DNA from: Diadema setosum
Lineage: Eukaryota > Echinodermata > Echinoidea > Diadematoida > Diadematidae
Direction of reading: 5' to 3'
Assembly: GCA_033980235.1 (NCBI GenBank)
Contig: CM067067.1
Span: 11,882,901 to 11,946,900 of the forward strand
Length of the DNA stretch: 64,000 nucleotides
The notes under the pieces were generated by a model. The model ran no database searches and had not been told where the DNA came from. It saw only the letters and a list, made by a program, of their open reading frames with translations. Positions 10,815 to 23,785 of the stretch are shown piece by piece; position 1 is the first letter of the stretch; each line of letters begins with the position of its first letter. The position numbers and the translations under genes were made by a program.

Positions 10815-13800
10815 AATCAGATCAAACTGAAACCTGCATGTAACAAGATGTCCTCACAATTTAATTATGAAGTCTGACATTGCAAGGGGAAATAACGTGG
10901 GCTGACAAATTAATGACCGCCATTTAGGATTATATAATCGTGTTACAACAAACTGTAAACAATGAGTCAGCAAACTTCCTCTTTTACAGGTTTGAGCCTA
11001 CCAATTAGCACAGAGGAACTCCTCGTGTTTGCACCTGTTACAGTGACAACCATCTGCATGCATCTTCATAAAAACAGATGAGAATTCACTTTAAGACAGC
11101 AAAAATTTTGTCAATAAAGCATTCAAAATAACAGTTACAGATTGGTGAAGGAGAAAGCAAAGTAAAACAAGTATTCACGCAGTTCCAACAGTGAGTTACA
11201 GTAATACCGTATTCATATTGGCCCTTAGATATAAGTCGCAAGTGATGCCAAACGGTGTTCCGCACCGGTCTACACTGTAACAACAGTCAAGGCTTAAATT
11301 GTGTTCAAAGTGAGCTCACCAGTCGCACACCAACAGCATACATGTACATGATGTATTTGTGTGTTCACATTGAAGCCAGAAGACACTGCTGAAAAGTACA
11401 CAATAATTTATGTGGTGGATAAACATTGTTACCTTTTTGCATTTCACAGCAGCATGCTTTGTGTTAAAAATTGTTTAACACAAGAGTTTGATTATCTTGC
11501 AAGCTGTAATAGAGTATGCTCTACAATGAAGCAATAAACCTTTCTCACATTTTTGTAATGTTTGAACATATGTTTGATATCTCCTGTGTGAGAAAACATG
11601 AAATTAGCGACATTCCATATTAAAAATGAATCATAAGTACATACATGGACTAACATGACAGTAACAAAACCAAGATAACTATTGCAAGGTGCCCTCCGAA
11701 TATCAGGTCTGATACTTATGAAAATGGTCAAATATTTTTTCATTCTTGCCTGATTTTGCTGTAAGACATTCCCATACACACAAGAGACTTTTTCTTGCGG
11801 TGCAATCTCCTGTAACTCATGAAGGTGTACCTTAACCGTGTGAACACCATTGTCCAGTTTCTTGTCACAGGCTCTAGTATCCCTAAAAAGCACTTTGTCA
11901 TTGTACATTATGTGTACTCTCTGGGTAAATGCCAGTGGCTAAGGTCAAAGTTCAATGATGTGCCTAGGAAACTGCCAATGAGTTATAATCCGCACTCTGC
12001 TAAGGAGGCATAATTGATAGTAAAGTGAATACATATCATAGTACAGCAAATCAATCTACAAGCACACATTTCAAATATTATCTGACGCACCAGCCAGTGA
12101 AATTTCGGCTACAATCACACAGACTGCCTTTTCTATCTTTTTTTTTTCTTCTTCATGATTTGCAGTCCGAAACACTTTTTCACTTGTCACAATGTAACTT
12201 TAAGCAAATCCATTTGGCTACAAGAGGAATATCTGTCCTGGCCTCAGTTATCTACTGCTTGCAGTTAATAAATGATTCAGCATGCTACGGTATAACTTCA
12301 CTTCATAGCTGTTCCTGTTGTGACATAACTGACGTTGAAGAATTGGCATTGATGCAAGACAATAGCTATCTTTTGTGGCAGGGGTCATTATCGCAAATTG
12401 ATAGTCCCTGTACAGTCTACACATAATCAGTACTTCATCAAGAGAGCTAGGCATTCCCTACTCCACAAAGAAAAAGAACAGGGAGTGAACTACTTACTAT
12501 CCAACTTAGAGGGCAGTATTCAATATCTTTTCTTACTTGCAGTTTTTTGTTTTCAAATAACTGATCATTTCTAAAATTCAAAAGTGGCATTTTGTTTCAG
12601 TTTTTATATAGGTTTTAACAAGCATGACATAAAAAGTATCACACAATTCATCAAATAAGTAGAATAAGAATATCACTCCTGAATGTCAAAAGATAAAGCT
12701 GGTAGGTAGATATTTGCAAACTGTGCAATCAACATTATTCACAGTGACACCATTACAAATGTTCTGTAGTGACATTAAAAAATTGGTTTACAAGAATAAT
12801 TTCTTATAGGAACTTTTAAATTGGCTACCTCTATTTAATAACAAATAAGCACACAGTTGTTTCCCACCATTTGGTATCTTTTACACTAATGATCAATGCA
12901 ATAACAATCAACAGAGGGAGCCCTTTCAGACATGTCACCATGTGGGATTGAATGTGTTTAATGAAAATACACTAAGTATTGAAACAACAAAATGAAAAGA
13001 AGAATCCAAGGTAGCTTTCTGCTAGTAGCAAGTATATAACCTACACTTGATTTGGGGCTTTTTTTAATGACCTTTGCTGTCTTTGGCTATTTGAAAATAT
13101 ACACCAGCCCTGCACTCTCTTCATCACAATTACTCAATTTTTAATTCACAACAACTTTGATTAGCAGGTTATTGCTTTATAGGTTATACAAACTATTCAT
13201 AATTAATTTAAATGTGGATGTCATGTCTGGAACAGAATAGTCCATTGATTGGTTAGCATGTATGCTGCCCAATGTTTTGCTATACCTTTAGGTCTGACTT
13301 AGTTTTTGTTTTCTCCGCTTGTGATGGTGAAAGACAGACAAGGAGCATAACGCTAAACATAAATGCATATCTTAAAAACATGTCAGTCAAGATTATGAGT
13401 TTTAAATTCATAAAGTCACTCATTACCATGAATCTAAAATAAAATATGACCTACATCTAGTAAGGTATTCTACATTTTGGCATATTTCACTTGTATGGGT
13501 TATCTACAGCAACCTAAAAATTAGTAAGACATTTGCCCCATGCTTGGCTATGAACATTGCAATTACTGATATAGGTATGATGTATTAAAACTGAAGAAAC
13601 TTATCATAATGAACAAGGTGCAATGAATAGCACATTGCCAACCAATGCCCAGGGCCAGGAGCATCTGTATGCCTACTTGAATACGTCACACAACTGGACC
13701 ATTCCACATCCTTTCAGATTTATGCGATGAATATTGATTTGACACTATGAATGTTAATCATGTTCTAGGTACTGCCATCAATGACAAGCCTTTTTTTTTT

Positions 13801-14264
13801 CTGCATGTCTGTGTTTGACAACACAACAGCACAGCTGTTATCAGACATATGGCCCTCTCAAACACAGTGCCTGAACATCTTCTCCACACAGAAATACATA
13901 TAACTGATTGATTACTTAGTGTGTATCATTGGTTCACTGTACCTCCTGCACTGAAATGTTTGTTACAGGTGGAATTCAAATGCCTGCATATGTCGCCTCA
14001 TTGTTGCATTGCTCCCATAACAGTGCACACTATTTGCTGTGAAAACATTGCATATAATTCCAAGGGAATCTCCTTACCACCATAACTTTGTGCAGGCGGC
14101 AGAGCCCCTAACGTGCAAGTCAAAGTCCACAAAATGTGCAAATAAAGTTGTGTCAATAGGAGTGCTGCACTTTTACTGAAAAAAAAAAAAAAAGCAAATG
14201 AAGTTCTCAGGTACAAAAAGGGTTAACATGAATAATCAAAGCTTCAGTTGTTTCAACTCCTTAA
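10815..14264. other. AT-rich unique stretch, no features recognised
   Basis: Nothing recognised apart from short T- and A-runs. Frames at 11492-11908 (-) and 12025-12426 (+) are the longest; they have no family match and no consistent splice context. Confidence 0.5.
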
Positions 14265-14831
14265 AGGACAAGTTCACCTTCATAAACATAAGGATTGAGA
14301 GAATGCAACAATATTAGTAGAACACATCAGTGAAAGTTTGAGGAAAATTGGACAATCGATGCAAAAGTTATGAATTTTTAAAATGTTTGTGTTGGAACCG
14401 CTGGATGAGGAGACTACTACAGCTTGTGAGTCATATGCGTACAACAGTATAAAGAAAATGTAAAGAAAATTCAACATATTTTCACTTTTGCGCATAATAA
14501 AAGAGCACTTGACTTGCCTCTTTCTAAAGGCAGGGGGAATAATATTACCCATAACATTTGTCGGTAACGAGTCAGGGGAATGTGTACTTTTTTCAAAAGG
14601 TGAAATTTTGTGAAATTCTCTTTATATTTTCCTTATATTGTTGTACGCATGTGACATCTAAGTTATTCACACACTGCAGTAGTCTTCTCATCCAGCGGTT
14701 ACTGCACAAAAACTTCAAAAATTCATAACTTTTGAATGGATTGTCTGATTTTCCTCAAACTTTCAATGATGTGTTCTATTGATATTGCTACATTCTCTCA
14801 ATCCTTATGTTTATGAAGGTGAACTTGTCCT
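14265..14831. mobile_element. Family A palindromic MITE, copy 1 (TTAA flanks)
   Basis: The element starts AGGACAAGTTCACCTTCATA and ends with the reverse complement. It is bounded by TTAA at 14261-14264 and 14832-14835. Subterminal sequence such as AAAGTTATGAATTTTTAAA and CGCTGGATGAGGAGACTACT is mirrored in the right arm, so the 567-bp element is one long imperfect palindrome. No transposase remains. TTAA duplication with a terminal AGG matches the Kolobok superfamily (TTAA, 5'-RG) better than piggyBac (TTAA, 5'-CCC). That assignment is inferred from the termini alone. Confidence 0.9.
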
Positions 14832-14835
14832 TTAA

Positions 14836-16550
14836 ATAAATGCATCTCAGCATAAATACAATATGATAATATTGAGCTTATTGGTTCACAGAACTAATAA
14901 ATCAATCAGTTATTTTATAGTGTCAACTACAGTATGTCACATATACCTGCAACATTTGAAAATTATAAATGATAGGAGTCATTAAATAAATCTCATCACT
15001 TGAGAGTTTTGTGAGACTTTCAGTCTTTCAACTGTGATGACAAGTCCATACTGTTTGTATAAAAGATTGCTAGGTCATTAGTGGCATTTTGTTTCTGACT
15101 CACATACAATGTATGTGCACAATTAATCTAAAAGTAGTATCCCATTTGAGAGTGCAACAATTCTGCTTGAACACTGATAAAGAGGTACCCAAATGAGGCA
15201 CTTATTTTCACAACAGTATGGAAACAAATGCTAGTGTGGCAACAGATGTACAAGCAGAATTTGACAAATAGTAAAAATTTACAGCTACTGCTTGAATGAC
15301 AATATTCATTTGTCCAAAAACCAAAAAACGAAAAGATTTGTCTCCTAAATCACCACTTTCATTTTTTTTTTAAATAATAGAAATGCTATGACCTATGATT
15401 TTAGCAAAGACCGAAACTGCAGTTTTAGTCCAAAAATGAGGCCCATTTTCTGGCTAGTGTTTATATAGTATACCATTAGGATACCCTGCGGATACCATGT
15501 ATACCTCTAGATCTTTTAATTATCACTACCATCTGGGAAAGAGTTCACCAACACTCGAAAATGTTGCAAAATTGATTTAAAATTACAATACTGCAAGAGT
15601 GGAAATTGTTGCACATTTCGCACAACCAGAAGCTAGAGTGAAAATAAAAACACGCAAATATTTTTGCATACCACAATGTTCCAGTAATAATCAATATATA
15701 ATAATATATAATATATATGTATATATACTGTATGCATGCATAAGCACTCTAAAACAACAAGATAATAAATAATGTTTTACCTGTAGCAATGGGGAACCTC
15801 CCTATTGATGTATTTTGACTGAATAAATATGTGATTTATACCCTTTTTTAGACACTTATGTCATATATGATTCATTGCTCCAATGCACAAGTTGTGCTGG
15901 TATCCCATTGTTTTGAATTCCTGGCAGAGCATAATACATGAATAAACTTTTATATTGTTTTTCCTTACTTTATCTTATTTAATTCTTTTACTAGCTGCCT
16001 TTTGCAGAGGCCCTGTGTACCATGGAAGAGACTTTCCATTTATCATGTCTTTGTTTTCCAGGTCAAACAATTCAGATTAGATCAAACAAACATCCAGAAT
16101 CCAGCAAACATCTCTGAACCATGACTGGTTATCAAACATGATCTCAAAATGTGTTTGGAAGAAGTGTGATTCAAGTTTTCAGATTTTAAAACATAAAAAG
16201 TTCATGAACAGCTGTTTATACCAGAGTTCTTTTGCAAGTCACAAACCCTTTATCTCACACCCTGCATAGCTTGCATGGTCTTTGACATGATTCATTTTCA
16301 GTTTTCTAGTCTTCACAATAAAGATTATAGCTTAAGAATCTGCACATCCAACAATTTGAAGTACACAAGGCTTAGTCAATGTCTGTAAAAAAAAAATGCC
16401 ACATGTATGATAAGAGAATTATTTTCACTCCATTGTAGAATAAAAAGACGCGTACAACTGATGGCGGAACTGTGGCTAGGTTATTTACAGTGTGAACAGC
16501 TTCCTCGAAACTCAATAAAACATGCGGCCATTATTCTTATTTGGACAGGG
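14836..16550. other. AT-rich noncoding stretch
   Basis: Only an AT dinucleotide run at about 15693-15728 stands out. No gene signal. Confidence 0.5.
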
Positions 16551-16554
16551 TTAA

Positions 16555-16938
16555 AGGGATCGTACAGTTTTGGTTGAGACCTAATTTCAGGTTTCTAACA
16601 TTTGTTGGTGAGATAATGAGAAACGTCTTATGAAATATGAAAGAGCATGTAATTCTAAGAGGAATTCAACATTTATTTGATGAAAATTGGTTCTGAAACG
16701 GCTGAGATATCCAAAAAAGAGCGATTCTAATAAAGTGTGGGACCCACACTTTATTACGATCACTTTGTTTCACTTTGTTTTTGGATGTTTCAGTCATTCC
16801 AAACCCGATTTTCATCAAATAAACTTTGAATTCCTCTTTAAAATGGTATGCTCTGTACTACTATATCATAAGTGTTTTATTGGTATCTCACAAAATGTTT
16901 AGAGCCCAATTGTTATCTCCACCAATACTGTAATCCCT
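16555..16938. mobile_element. Family B palindromic MITE, copy 1 (TTAA flanks)
   Basis: Flanked by TTAA (16551-16554 and 16939-16942). The termini read AGGGATCGTACAGTTTTGGT and, inverted on the right, AGGGATTACAGTATTGGTGG. Inner arms share GAGGAATTCAA and TTATTTGATGAAAAT. The centre is a perfect hairpin, TAATAAAGTGTGGG, A, CCCACACTTTATTA (16728-16756). No coding capacity; the 16687-16902 frame is a palindrome artefact. Confidence 0.85.
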
Positions 16939-17465
16939 TTAATGACACAAAAGTACACAAAGGATACACTGTCACGTACGGCTTAACATTATCTTCTTGC
17001 AGTAATATCCTTCTAAACACCACAGCATTGCCTACGTGATTCTTTTCCTCGGCTGTGGCATATGCATATGAGGTGAATGATGAGTTGTGAGTGACATCTT
17101 TATTGATCAAATGAGCAAAGGGGGGGGGGGGTTGGAGAGTTGTCATGGCTTTGAAATATGACTCCTCCAATAATGAGCAATGAACCACAAAAAGCTTCTT
17201 AACCCAACAACAGCTGGAAGAAAACAGGCAACGCAACCAAGCATTTTTCCAAGTGAAGCATCATCACATTATATTCCAGAATAACTAACATTTTGACCAT
17301 TACAGAGTAAAGACATGAGAAGATAGAAGAGACATTTCCACATTTGGTTGTTGTATTTGTGTTACCTATGTCATGAAAGATACTCTCAATAACCTGTGTA
17401 ACAATGTCCAAGGTTAAATATTAGTGTCAGTCAATAGAGTCAAAGTCGCTCAGCTTCAAACATTA

Positions 17466-17753
17466 CTGTAAAACCAGAAATTTTTTGTGTGCATTTTCAA
17501 TTTTGCAAATTTTGCAAGAGCCACTTTTTGTGAAATTAAAATGCATGCAAAAGTTCTTGTCTACGTGCCCCAAGTATTTCTGTGTCCCATTGCATAAAAG
17601 TTACTATTGTGGTAACTTTGCCATCCAATGGTAACTACCATGGTAACAATACTCAACAGCCAATAAAAATCAAGAATTCCATGGTAGTTACCAATGGATG
17701 GCAAAGTTACCGCAATAGTAACTTTTATGCAATGGGGCCCTGGTTTTACAGTT
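17466..17753. mobile_element. Composite repeat bounded by ACTGTAAAACCAG
   Basis: ACTGTAAAACCAG at 17466-17478 is exactly inverted at 17741-17753. The left part (to about 17565), with GTGCATTTTCAATTTTGC and AAATTAAAATGCATGC, is a dispersed repeat with a second copy at 22946-23035. The right half is occupied by a separate palindromic element (17586-17736), so this is probably a nest. Confidence 0.6.
17586..17736. mobile_element. Palindromic MITE nested in the composite
   Basis: The left arm 17586-17643 begins CCCATTGCATAAAAGTTACT. The right arm 17679-17736 is its reverse complement, with 2 mismatches in 58 bp and a 35-bp loop. The arms hold repeated GGTAAC motifs. No clear target duplication is visible. 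Confidence 0.8.
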
Positions 17754-17999
17754 TTCTCTTTACATGCACATTTTTTCCTCTCTCACTCCTTTTAACATCG
17801 ATCTATTAACGTACGACTTTCTACCTTTAATCTATTCATGTGTGCATACCTCTGTCTATCTGAAATTCAGTACAGCCACCAGCTACAAGTGTACCTATCT
17901 ATCTGTCTATGACAGTCACACAATTGAACATCTGCAGCGAGAAAGTCACAACTTGGACATGAATGCTTGTTGACTGACAGCTCAAGCATTCTGGGTGGG

Positions 18000-18140
18000 G
18001 GCGGGGCTTTGAAATGTCACACTCCAGTCGATGATGACTTCATGGCATTTGGGAGCTGGGTGAACAGCGGGGGATGATGATGAGTAGGGAAGAGGAGTGC
18101 GTCAAACTTGACACACCATCTCGGACCAGCAGCCGGTCCC
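18000..18140. other. GC-richer island
   Basis: Contains GGGTGGGGGCGGGGC, a GC-box-like motif, and lies between two MITEs. A 9-bp hairpin (GAATGCTTG/CAAGCATTC) just precedes it. No gene call is possible. Confidence 0.3.
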
Positions 18141-18161
18141 ATTACTATTGGGGGAAGACTA

Positions 18162-18279
18162 GGGCACTGTTTTATGAAGAGTTATAATTGATTATATAGT
18201 TGATTTCTATCATAAGTCTATGGCAGCCTGTGTGTTAAGGGAATTTACAATCGATTTTATCTTTTGATAAAACAGGGCC
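18162..18279. mobile_element. Small MITE with GGGC-type ends
   Basis: GGGCACTGTTTTATGAAGAG on the left is mirrored by a right end which, inverted, reads GGCCCTGTTTTATCAAAAG. The inverted ends are about 18 bp with mismatches. The AT-rich interior contains ATAATTGATTATATAGTTGA. The terminus resembles that of the element at 17586-17736 (inverted right flank GGGCCCCATTGCATAAAAG). No coding. Confidence 0.55.
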
Positions 18280-19166
18280 AAGCAGTCAATCTCTCACAAA
18301 TATCCCAGCTATGGTTTTTATTTTGTTTATATCTGCTGCATATTGTTTGAGGTCATTTCTGTTCTTTTGTCTCACTTTGCATCATTTAAAACTAAGGTTT
18401 CCATGGAAATTTGCTTCAGTGATCACAACCATCTCCTTGCATCAAGAATACATGATAAGAGTGCTGCATTGCTGGGGCGTGTTATTCCCTCGTTAACAAA
18501 GATGCACTCAAGCTTTAATCATGTCCTCAGAATTTTCAAGAGACTCTATACAGGACCCAGCCATTCCGGGAGGATATCAGAGCCTAATCAATCTGCTTAA
18601 GGACAATTAAATGAGCGGTTACCATTGTTAGGGGTATTTTTTTTACAACAGCAGCTCAATACAAGAGATTGCACCTCCCATCTGTCGCGTGTTGGCCTGT
18701 TGTCGTGGTGGTGCATTCGTTAATGGCCCACACAGGATTCTGTTATCTGGGTCAATGCAGCCTTCATCTCTCTAAGAGGACAAGATGAATGAGAAACAGT
18801 ACAACATCCACCCCCCCCCCCCAAAAAAAAAGGCCAAGCCACATCTTCAGCTTCATTGCCCTCATTCCATCATCCACGGAAACAGAGTCTAAATTTCACT
18901 CACGAATGGTTATCTCCTAATCCACATACGAACTTCTGCTCTGGTCCGCACGGATCCCACAGAGCAGGTATTTTTATCCCTGGTTCTGTGATTACTCAGT
19001 GTATGGGAGATTCACTGGCGATTTATTAAATCAGTGATGATTAGTGCAGCACAGAAAGAGACAATGTCACCATGTGAATGATCATGATTCATGGCATTCA
19101 AATTGTTCAAACATAGCCCTACAATATCCATTTCTATTCTCAATGCCTGCATGTCCACACTCAAAT

Positions 19167-19190
19167 CAGGGAGGTGGATCCACCTCCCTG
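19167..19190. repeat. Perfect 24-bp palindrome with 7-bp flanking duplication
   Basis: CAGGGAGGTGGA is followed directly by its exact reverse complement. CTCAAAT is present on both sides (19160-19166 and 19191-19197). A palindrome with no spacer plus a direct flanking duplication looks like a minimal transposon remnant. It is equally consistent with an excision scar of a larger element. Confidence 0.75.
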
Positions 19191-19568
19191 CTCAAATATT
19201 CTAATTTTTCATTCACTTGTCAAGTCTTACTTTCCTCCCAATTCCTTTTTTTCCCCTACTCAATTCATACTTTTCTTTGCAATTATTAATACGATCTACA
19301 AAGTTTGTACTGTACAGGTAATCTCATATCCATTCCAACATCATGTTTATTTCACTTTGAGACCACATGAAATGAAAACATTTTTCAACTGTACTATATC
19401 TTCAGTGCAAAGCAGTACTGTATCACACACACACTTTTTTGACACATCAGCACCAACTTGAGTGTGGGTTTACATGGTAATGCCACCGAATGCTAAAACG
19501 AGCACCTACAGCTCCTTCCCACTGCTCCAACCTACTGCACCCCTTTTGCACCTGCACAGGGGGGAAAT

Positions 19569-19643
19569 GGAGGTGGTGGTGGTGGTAGTGGTGGTGGTGG
19601 TAGTGGTGGTGGTAGTGGTGGTGGTGGTGGGGGGGGGGGGGGT
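19569..19643. repeat. (GGT)n microsatellite ending in a G-run
   Basis: GGT/AGT triplets followed by a run of about 13 G. It generates poly-Val and poly-Thr shadow frames. Confidence 0.95.
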
Positions 19644-20002
19644 GATGGGGAAAAGGAAGGGGGAAGGATAGCCCACTTGTCTGCCAGAGTTTACAACTTC
19701 CTCAATCGGAAACCCAGCTATATCCTGCATTGGTTCAGGTTTCCCTGGAGATCGCTACCAAGCACTTTGGCCATTCTCATAAATATGCTACTCTCAAGTA
19801 TGAATCTACATCTGTCTGTTCTACTTTTGTTGGTTACATGGAAACTGTTTTTTTTTTTTCATTATCCCACATCTGAGAGTTTATTAATAGAAATATATTA
19901 CTCTAGATATGTACTAATTATGGACATAAATACCCGTTTGAAAATCCCCCCCCCCCACTTTGCCATGAAGTATGTGGTTCGCTACTACTTCTACAATGTA
20001 GT

Positions 20003-20092
20003 AATGATAACAGGGATTATAATGACGCTGATAATTCTAACGATGATAACAATAAGAACACTACTACTAATTATAATAATAATTACAATAAC
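20003..20092. repeat. Degenerate (ATA/ATG)n repeat
   Basis: Imperfect ATA, ATG and ACT triplets. Confidence 0.7.
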
Positions 20093-20449
20093 AGTACATA
20101 CATAAAAGAATAAGTACATACAATACAGATAGGACAGCACTTAACATGCTTTTATATTTCATTCTTCTTACACCAATCCGCAACTACATCATCATTACAA
20201 TACCAAATAAACAGCATTATAAAAAGCTTCATTAATACTTTCTGCACTATGCATTGTGATGACACAAAGAACTGAAGCTGAAAATGCACTCAGACAGCTG
20301 TTTGAAAAATGCTAACGAGGGGTTTTAAAAAAACAATCAATACACAAATGGATACATACTATTCAGCATAAGAAAACCCCACTGTCATTTTACAGGCATG
20401 CGTGTGTGTGCATGCATATATATGTATGTACATCTCATTGGATATGTAT

Positions 20450-20690
20450 GGTGGACCCTGGGATTAGCGTGTATCCATGCATAATGTGAGAAGCGTGTTA
20501 GTTCTCTCTGGAGTGTGAGAAACAATGGCAGACTTGCGCACTGCCCGTGAAAACAAAGGCTAATGACGTGTTAGGGGTGTCCACTTTGAAATGTGACAGA
20601 TTTCACGGCTGATAGTTTACGCCCTTCTTCATTTCAAGGAGACGAGTATGAGGCTGACTGAAACAAACAGGACACGTCACTAGCAAACAT
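20450..20690. other. GC-richer unique island
   Basis: Complex sequence with several CpGs in an AT-rich background (for example GACTTGCGCACTGCCCGTG). No open frame is convincing. It could be conserved noncoding DNA. Confidence 0.25.
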
Positions 20691-21532
20691 TGTTACAAGA
20701 GATTTCTTTTTTTTCCCCAAAAATCGCGGAACCTATACTCCAAAAAATTCTGCATCAAAACCTCCACAGATTTGCTGCTGAGCTACCAACCGTATCCCAT
20801 AAACATGCTGGGGCTGCTTCTGTCAATTTTATATGAAGCTTGAAAGATTTAAATCAAGGAATGTCTTTTTTCCCCAATACTGAATTTTCTCCCTATCTTG
20901 CCAACTACAAGTATTACAATAAATTTTTTTTTCTGAAATCCTGCTAACAAAAACTTATAGGCTACCTCTTGTAAAAATATTTGACACTGTGTTATAAATT
21001 CATAAATATTGGGTGTTACATGTATCTCAATGGATGAAAATAATTCTTGAATCAGAGAGATTATTGAATTCTCTTATGTAGACATGACGTGATGTAGAAA
21101 TTTTCAGGACGTCTCATGCAGAATCAAGGGGATTTGGAAGATCTGGTAAAAGCTTCTCTAGAAACAGGTTTTTTTTTCCAGGTGTCAAAGGCTAACCTCA
21201 CATAAAGGACAAACATTCCAAAGCTTGAAAATCTTCCTGGTGGCACACATTCACATCAATTGATTAAACAGATTGTGCAAGAAAGTCACAAGTACATTCC
21301 TGTGTGGCCCATCACTTCATTGGTCTGTACAATGACCATAATAAGCATCTGATATAAAAATGTCCACATTGCCCAAGTAGACTAGAACTTGTAAAGTTTA
21401 GCACTATCACCTACGCCGTCTACATTAACATTGCTGTACAACTAGCAACATTTGTACGGTATTCACAGACCCTCTATCAAACTACAAGGTGCAGTAGTGT
21501 CAGTTCACAAACACAATAACTTTCATGTTCAC

Positions 21533-21609
21533 GCACACACACACACACACACACACACAAACAAACACATACAGATAATGTATGTATATGTATATGTGTA
21601 TATATGCAC

Positions 21610-21651
<42 letters not shown>
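21533..21651. repeat. (CA)n and (TA)n microsatellites
   Basis: CA run at 21533-21558 and TA run at 21612-21651, joined by GT/AT-rich sequence. Confidence 0.95.
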
Positions 21652-21657
<6 letters not shown>

Positions 21658-22194
21658 GTATATATTCTTATGAAAGTCAGTTCACAAAAAAAATGCTGTA
21701 TAAACAGACATATTGTGACCAAAAATATTTCTGTAGAATTAAAAAAAAAAACACTACGTAAGTGATAAGGTTATGTGACCATATTATTTGATTTCAGCAG
21801 TGTCCATGAAACAGACTCTCAAGACAATTCCTAAAAACTTGGTTGTATGCAAATCATCGCCATACCTACAGTGCATGTCAAAATTCTTTACAAAGCTGTG
21901 TCACCTGACTGAAATAACTGTAAGTAGAGTTGACATGTCTGGTTTCATACCAGTAACACTGCACAAAGACACTTCACGCAACATTGGTTTTGCATGAGAA
22001 TATTTATGTGCAAACAGCACAAAGCCGACACGCAATTCCAAAGTAGTAATGAACAGTTACAAAAGAATTTTTTCACTACCTTCACCTTACCCTGGCTGTG
22101 TTGTGGTTGTTAAATGTTAAAATTGAGAATACTCAAGCAAGTGTCTATGGGAAATGTGTGTTGTAGCAAAATCAAACCATCCTCAACAGGTTAA

Positions 22195-22551
22195 AGGCAT
22201 AATTTACCATTTGCAGATGAAACAGAAACCCAGCATTAGTGCTTTAAAATAGTTCTGAAATGTGAGTTAGGGATAGAAACAACCACTGTAAAAATTTGAA
22301 TCTGTATAATCGATGTTAAGTATTGTTAAACACACAAAATGTGAACAATAGTTATAATAAGAATGCTTCCAGACCAAACTGTCTACAGTTACGGTTTATT
22401 GAGAAAAATACTGATATCTCCTTATATTTTAGGCTTTATTGCAAAAAGTTATATGGTAGGATGTTTTGTGATACAACAGACCTACACATATGCATCAAAT
22501 GTTATATCTTGAACATCTTTAAAATCACTGTTCCCAAAGGTAAATAGACCT
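22195..22551. mobile_element. Family C MITE, copy 1 (TTAA flanks)
   Basis: Bounded by TTAA at 22191-22194 and 22552-22555. The left end is AGGCATAATTTACC, and the inverted right end is AGGTCTATTTACC. A close relative in the same orientation lies at 42464-42824, sharing for example CAGCATTAGTGCTT and CTCCTTATATTTTAGGC. Unlike family A the interior is not a long palindrome. No coding capacity; short frames inside are by-products. Confidence 0.85.
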
Positions 22552-22945
22552 TTAAGATCTTCAACAGAGAAATTTTTCAACTATACCGCCTGCTGTATAT
22601 GAAGAAAAAATATCCAAAATGTAGTAACTTCATTACTTTTGGGGTCAGTTTCTTAACAACAGCAATTGCCGTACATTGAAGTATCATATAATTTTGTAAC
22701 AGAGTGCATCAGCAAAGTATTGCTGGAATGTCAGAACCTCGGTCTTGGCGTGTATTCAATCTGTATGGAACCATACCAATATGTCCACACCTTATATACG
22801 TTCATTGTATATCCAGTGCCATGTACATGTATGTAGTTGTGCATGACAGTGGTCATGCTTTGCACCAACTAATTATGACTGCAGTCTTAACTGACAGCAT
22901 GTTAATATCTCATGCTGATATGTTTCATGTCTTCAAGTGCTCTGA

Positions 22946-23035
22946 GTGTAAAACCAGAGCTTTTCGCATGCATAAACTTTCTAGAGGAACCAAGATTCAA
23001 AAAAGTAAAATGCATGTGAAAGTTTTTTTGTCTAC
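22946..23035 (+). repeat. Second copy of the ACTGTAAAACCAG repeat
   Basis: GTGTAAAACCAG, CGCATGCAT, then AAGTAAAATGCATGTGAAAG and TTTGTCTAC follow the order seen at 17464-17565. The middle has diverged. Truncated copy without a right end. Confidence 0.6.
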
Positions 23036-23785
23036 AAACCCAATGCATTGAATACCTGTAAAATGCTGCACGCTGTACAAGCAAGTTGACTTGTACTGCT
23101 GCAGTGACAGTTAGAGATAGCATGCGATAAAAAAATGATAGCAACTGCACTTCCAAATTTAACAAGACTGTTTTTAATGGACATCAAAACAAATACTGGT
23201 ACTCTTTGATACTGTCATGATCTTTCATTTCATAAAAGCCTCAAGATACTAAAGACTATATACAGTATGTATATATTTTATTCAGATCTAGAGGTACTGA
23301 GTATACTAAGAATGTTTTCATGGTCAGGAATTCTCAAAAGTTTCAGGCCACAAAAGAGGCTGAACCTTATGTAGATGTAGATGCCATAGCTCTCCTTGCT
23401 CTTACTGATGAATGTTTCTGGTCTTACAGCAAAGAACCAGAAGGGCAAGAATATCATTTAAGCTCTATACAGTGATACTACTGCACATCTCAGTCATTGA
23501 GAATTTCAGTTGCAAATGGGCTTTTCTGCTTTATTTATATCTGATAATCTAGTCTTCAATTCTTGCTGCCATGGGGAATACATTCTTCAATGAAAATTCA
23601 AAAAGATTACAATTGCTTTTAAGATGTACTTGAAATGTTCAAAACTGTTTTCCAGCTGCAAAATGGGATGATCAGTATCTAAACTTCAAAGTCTCAGCAT
23701 GGTCTTGTGGATCAATAAACATTAATTGTAAGTATTGCACATTTTCTCCATCATTTGCGAGTCATCTTGAAGAAGATATAATATA

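Noticed and set aside
11492..11908. 138-codon minus frame
   Set aside because: Frames of this length are common here. No recognised domain, and acceptor/donor matches are weak.
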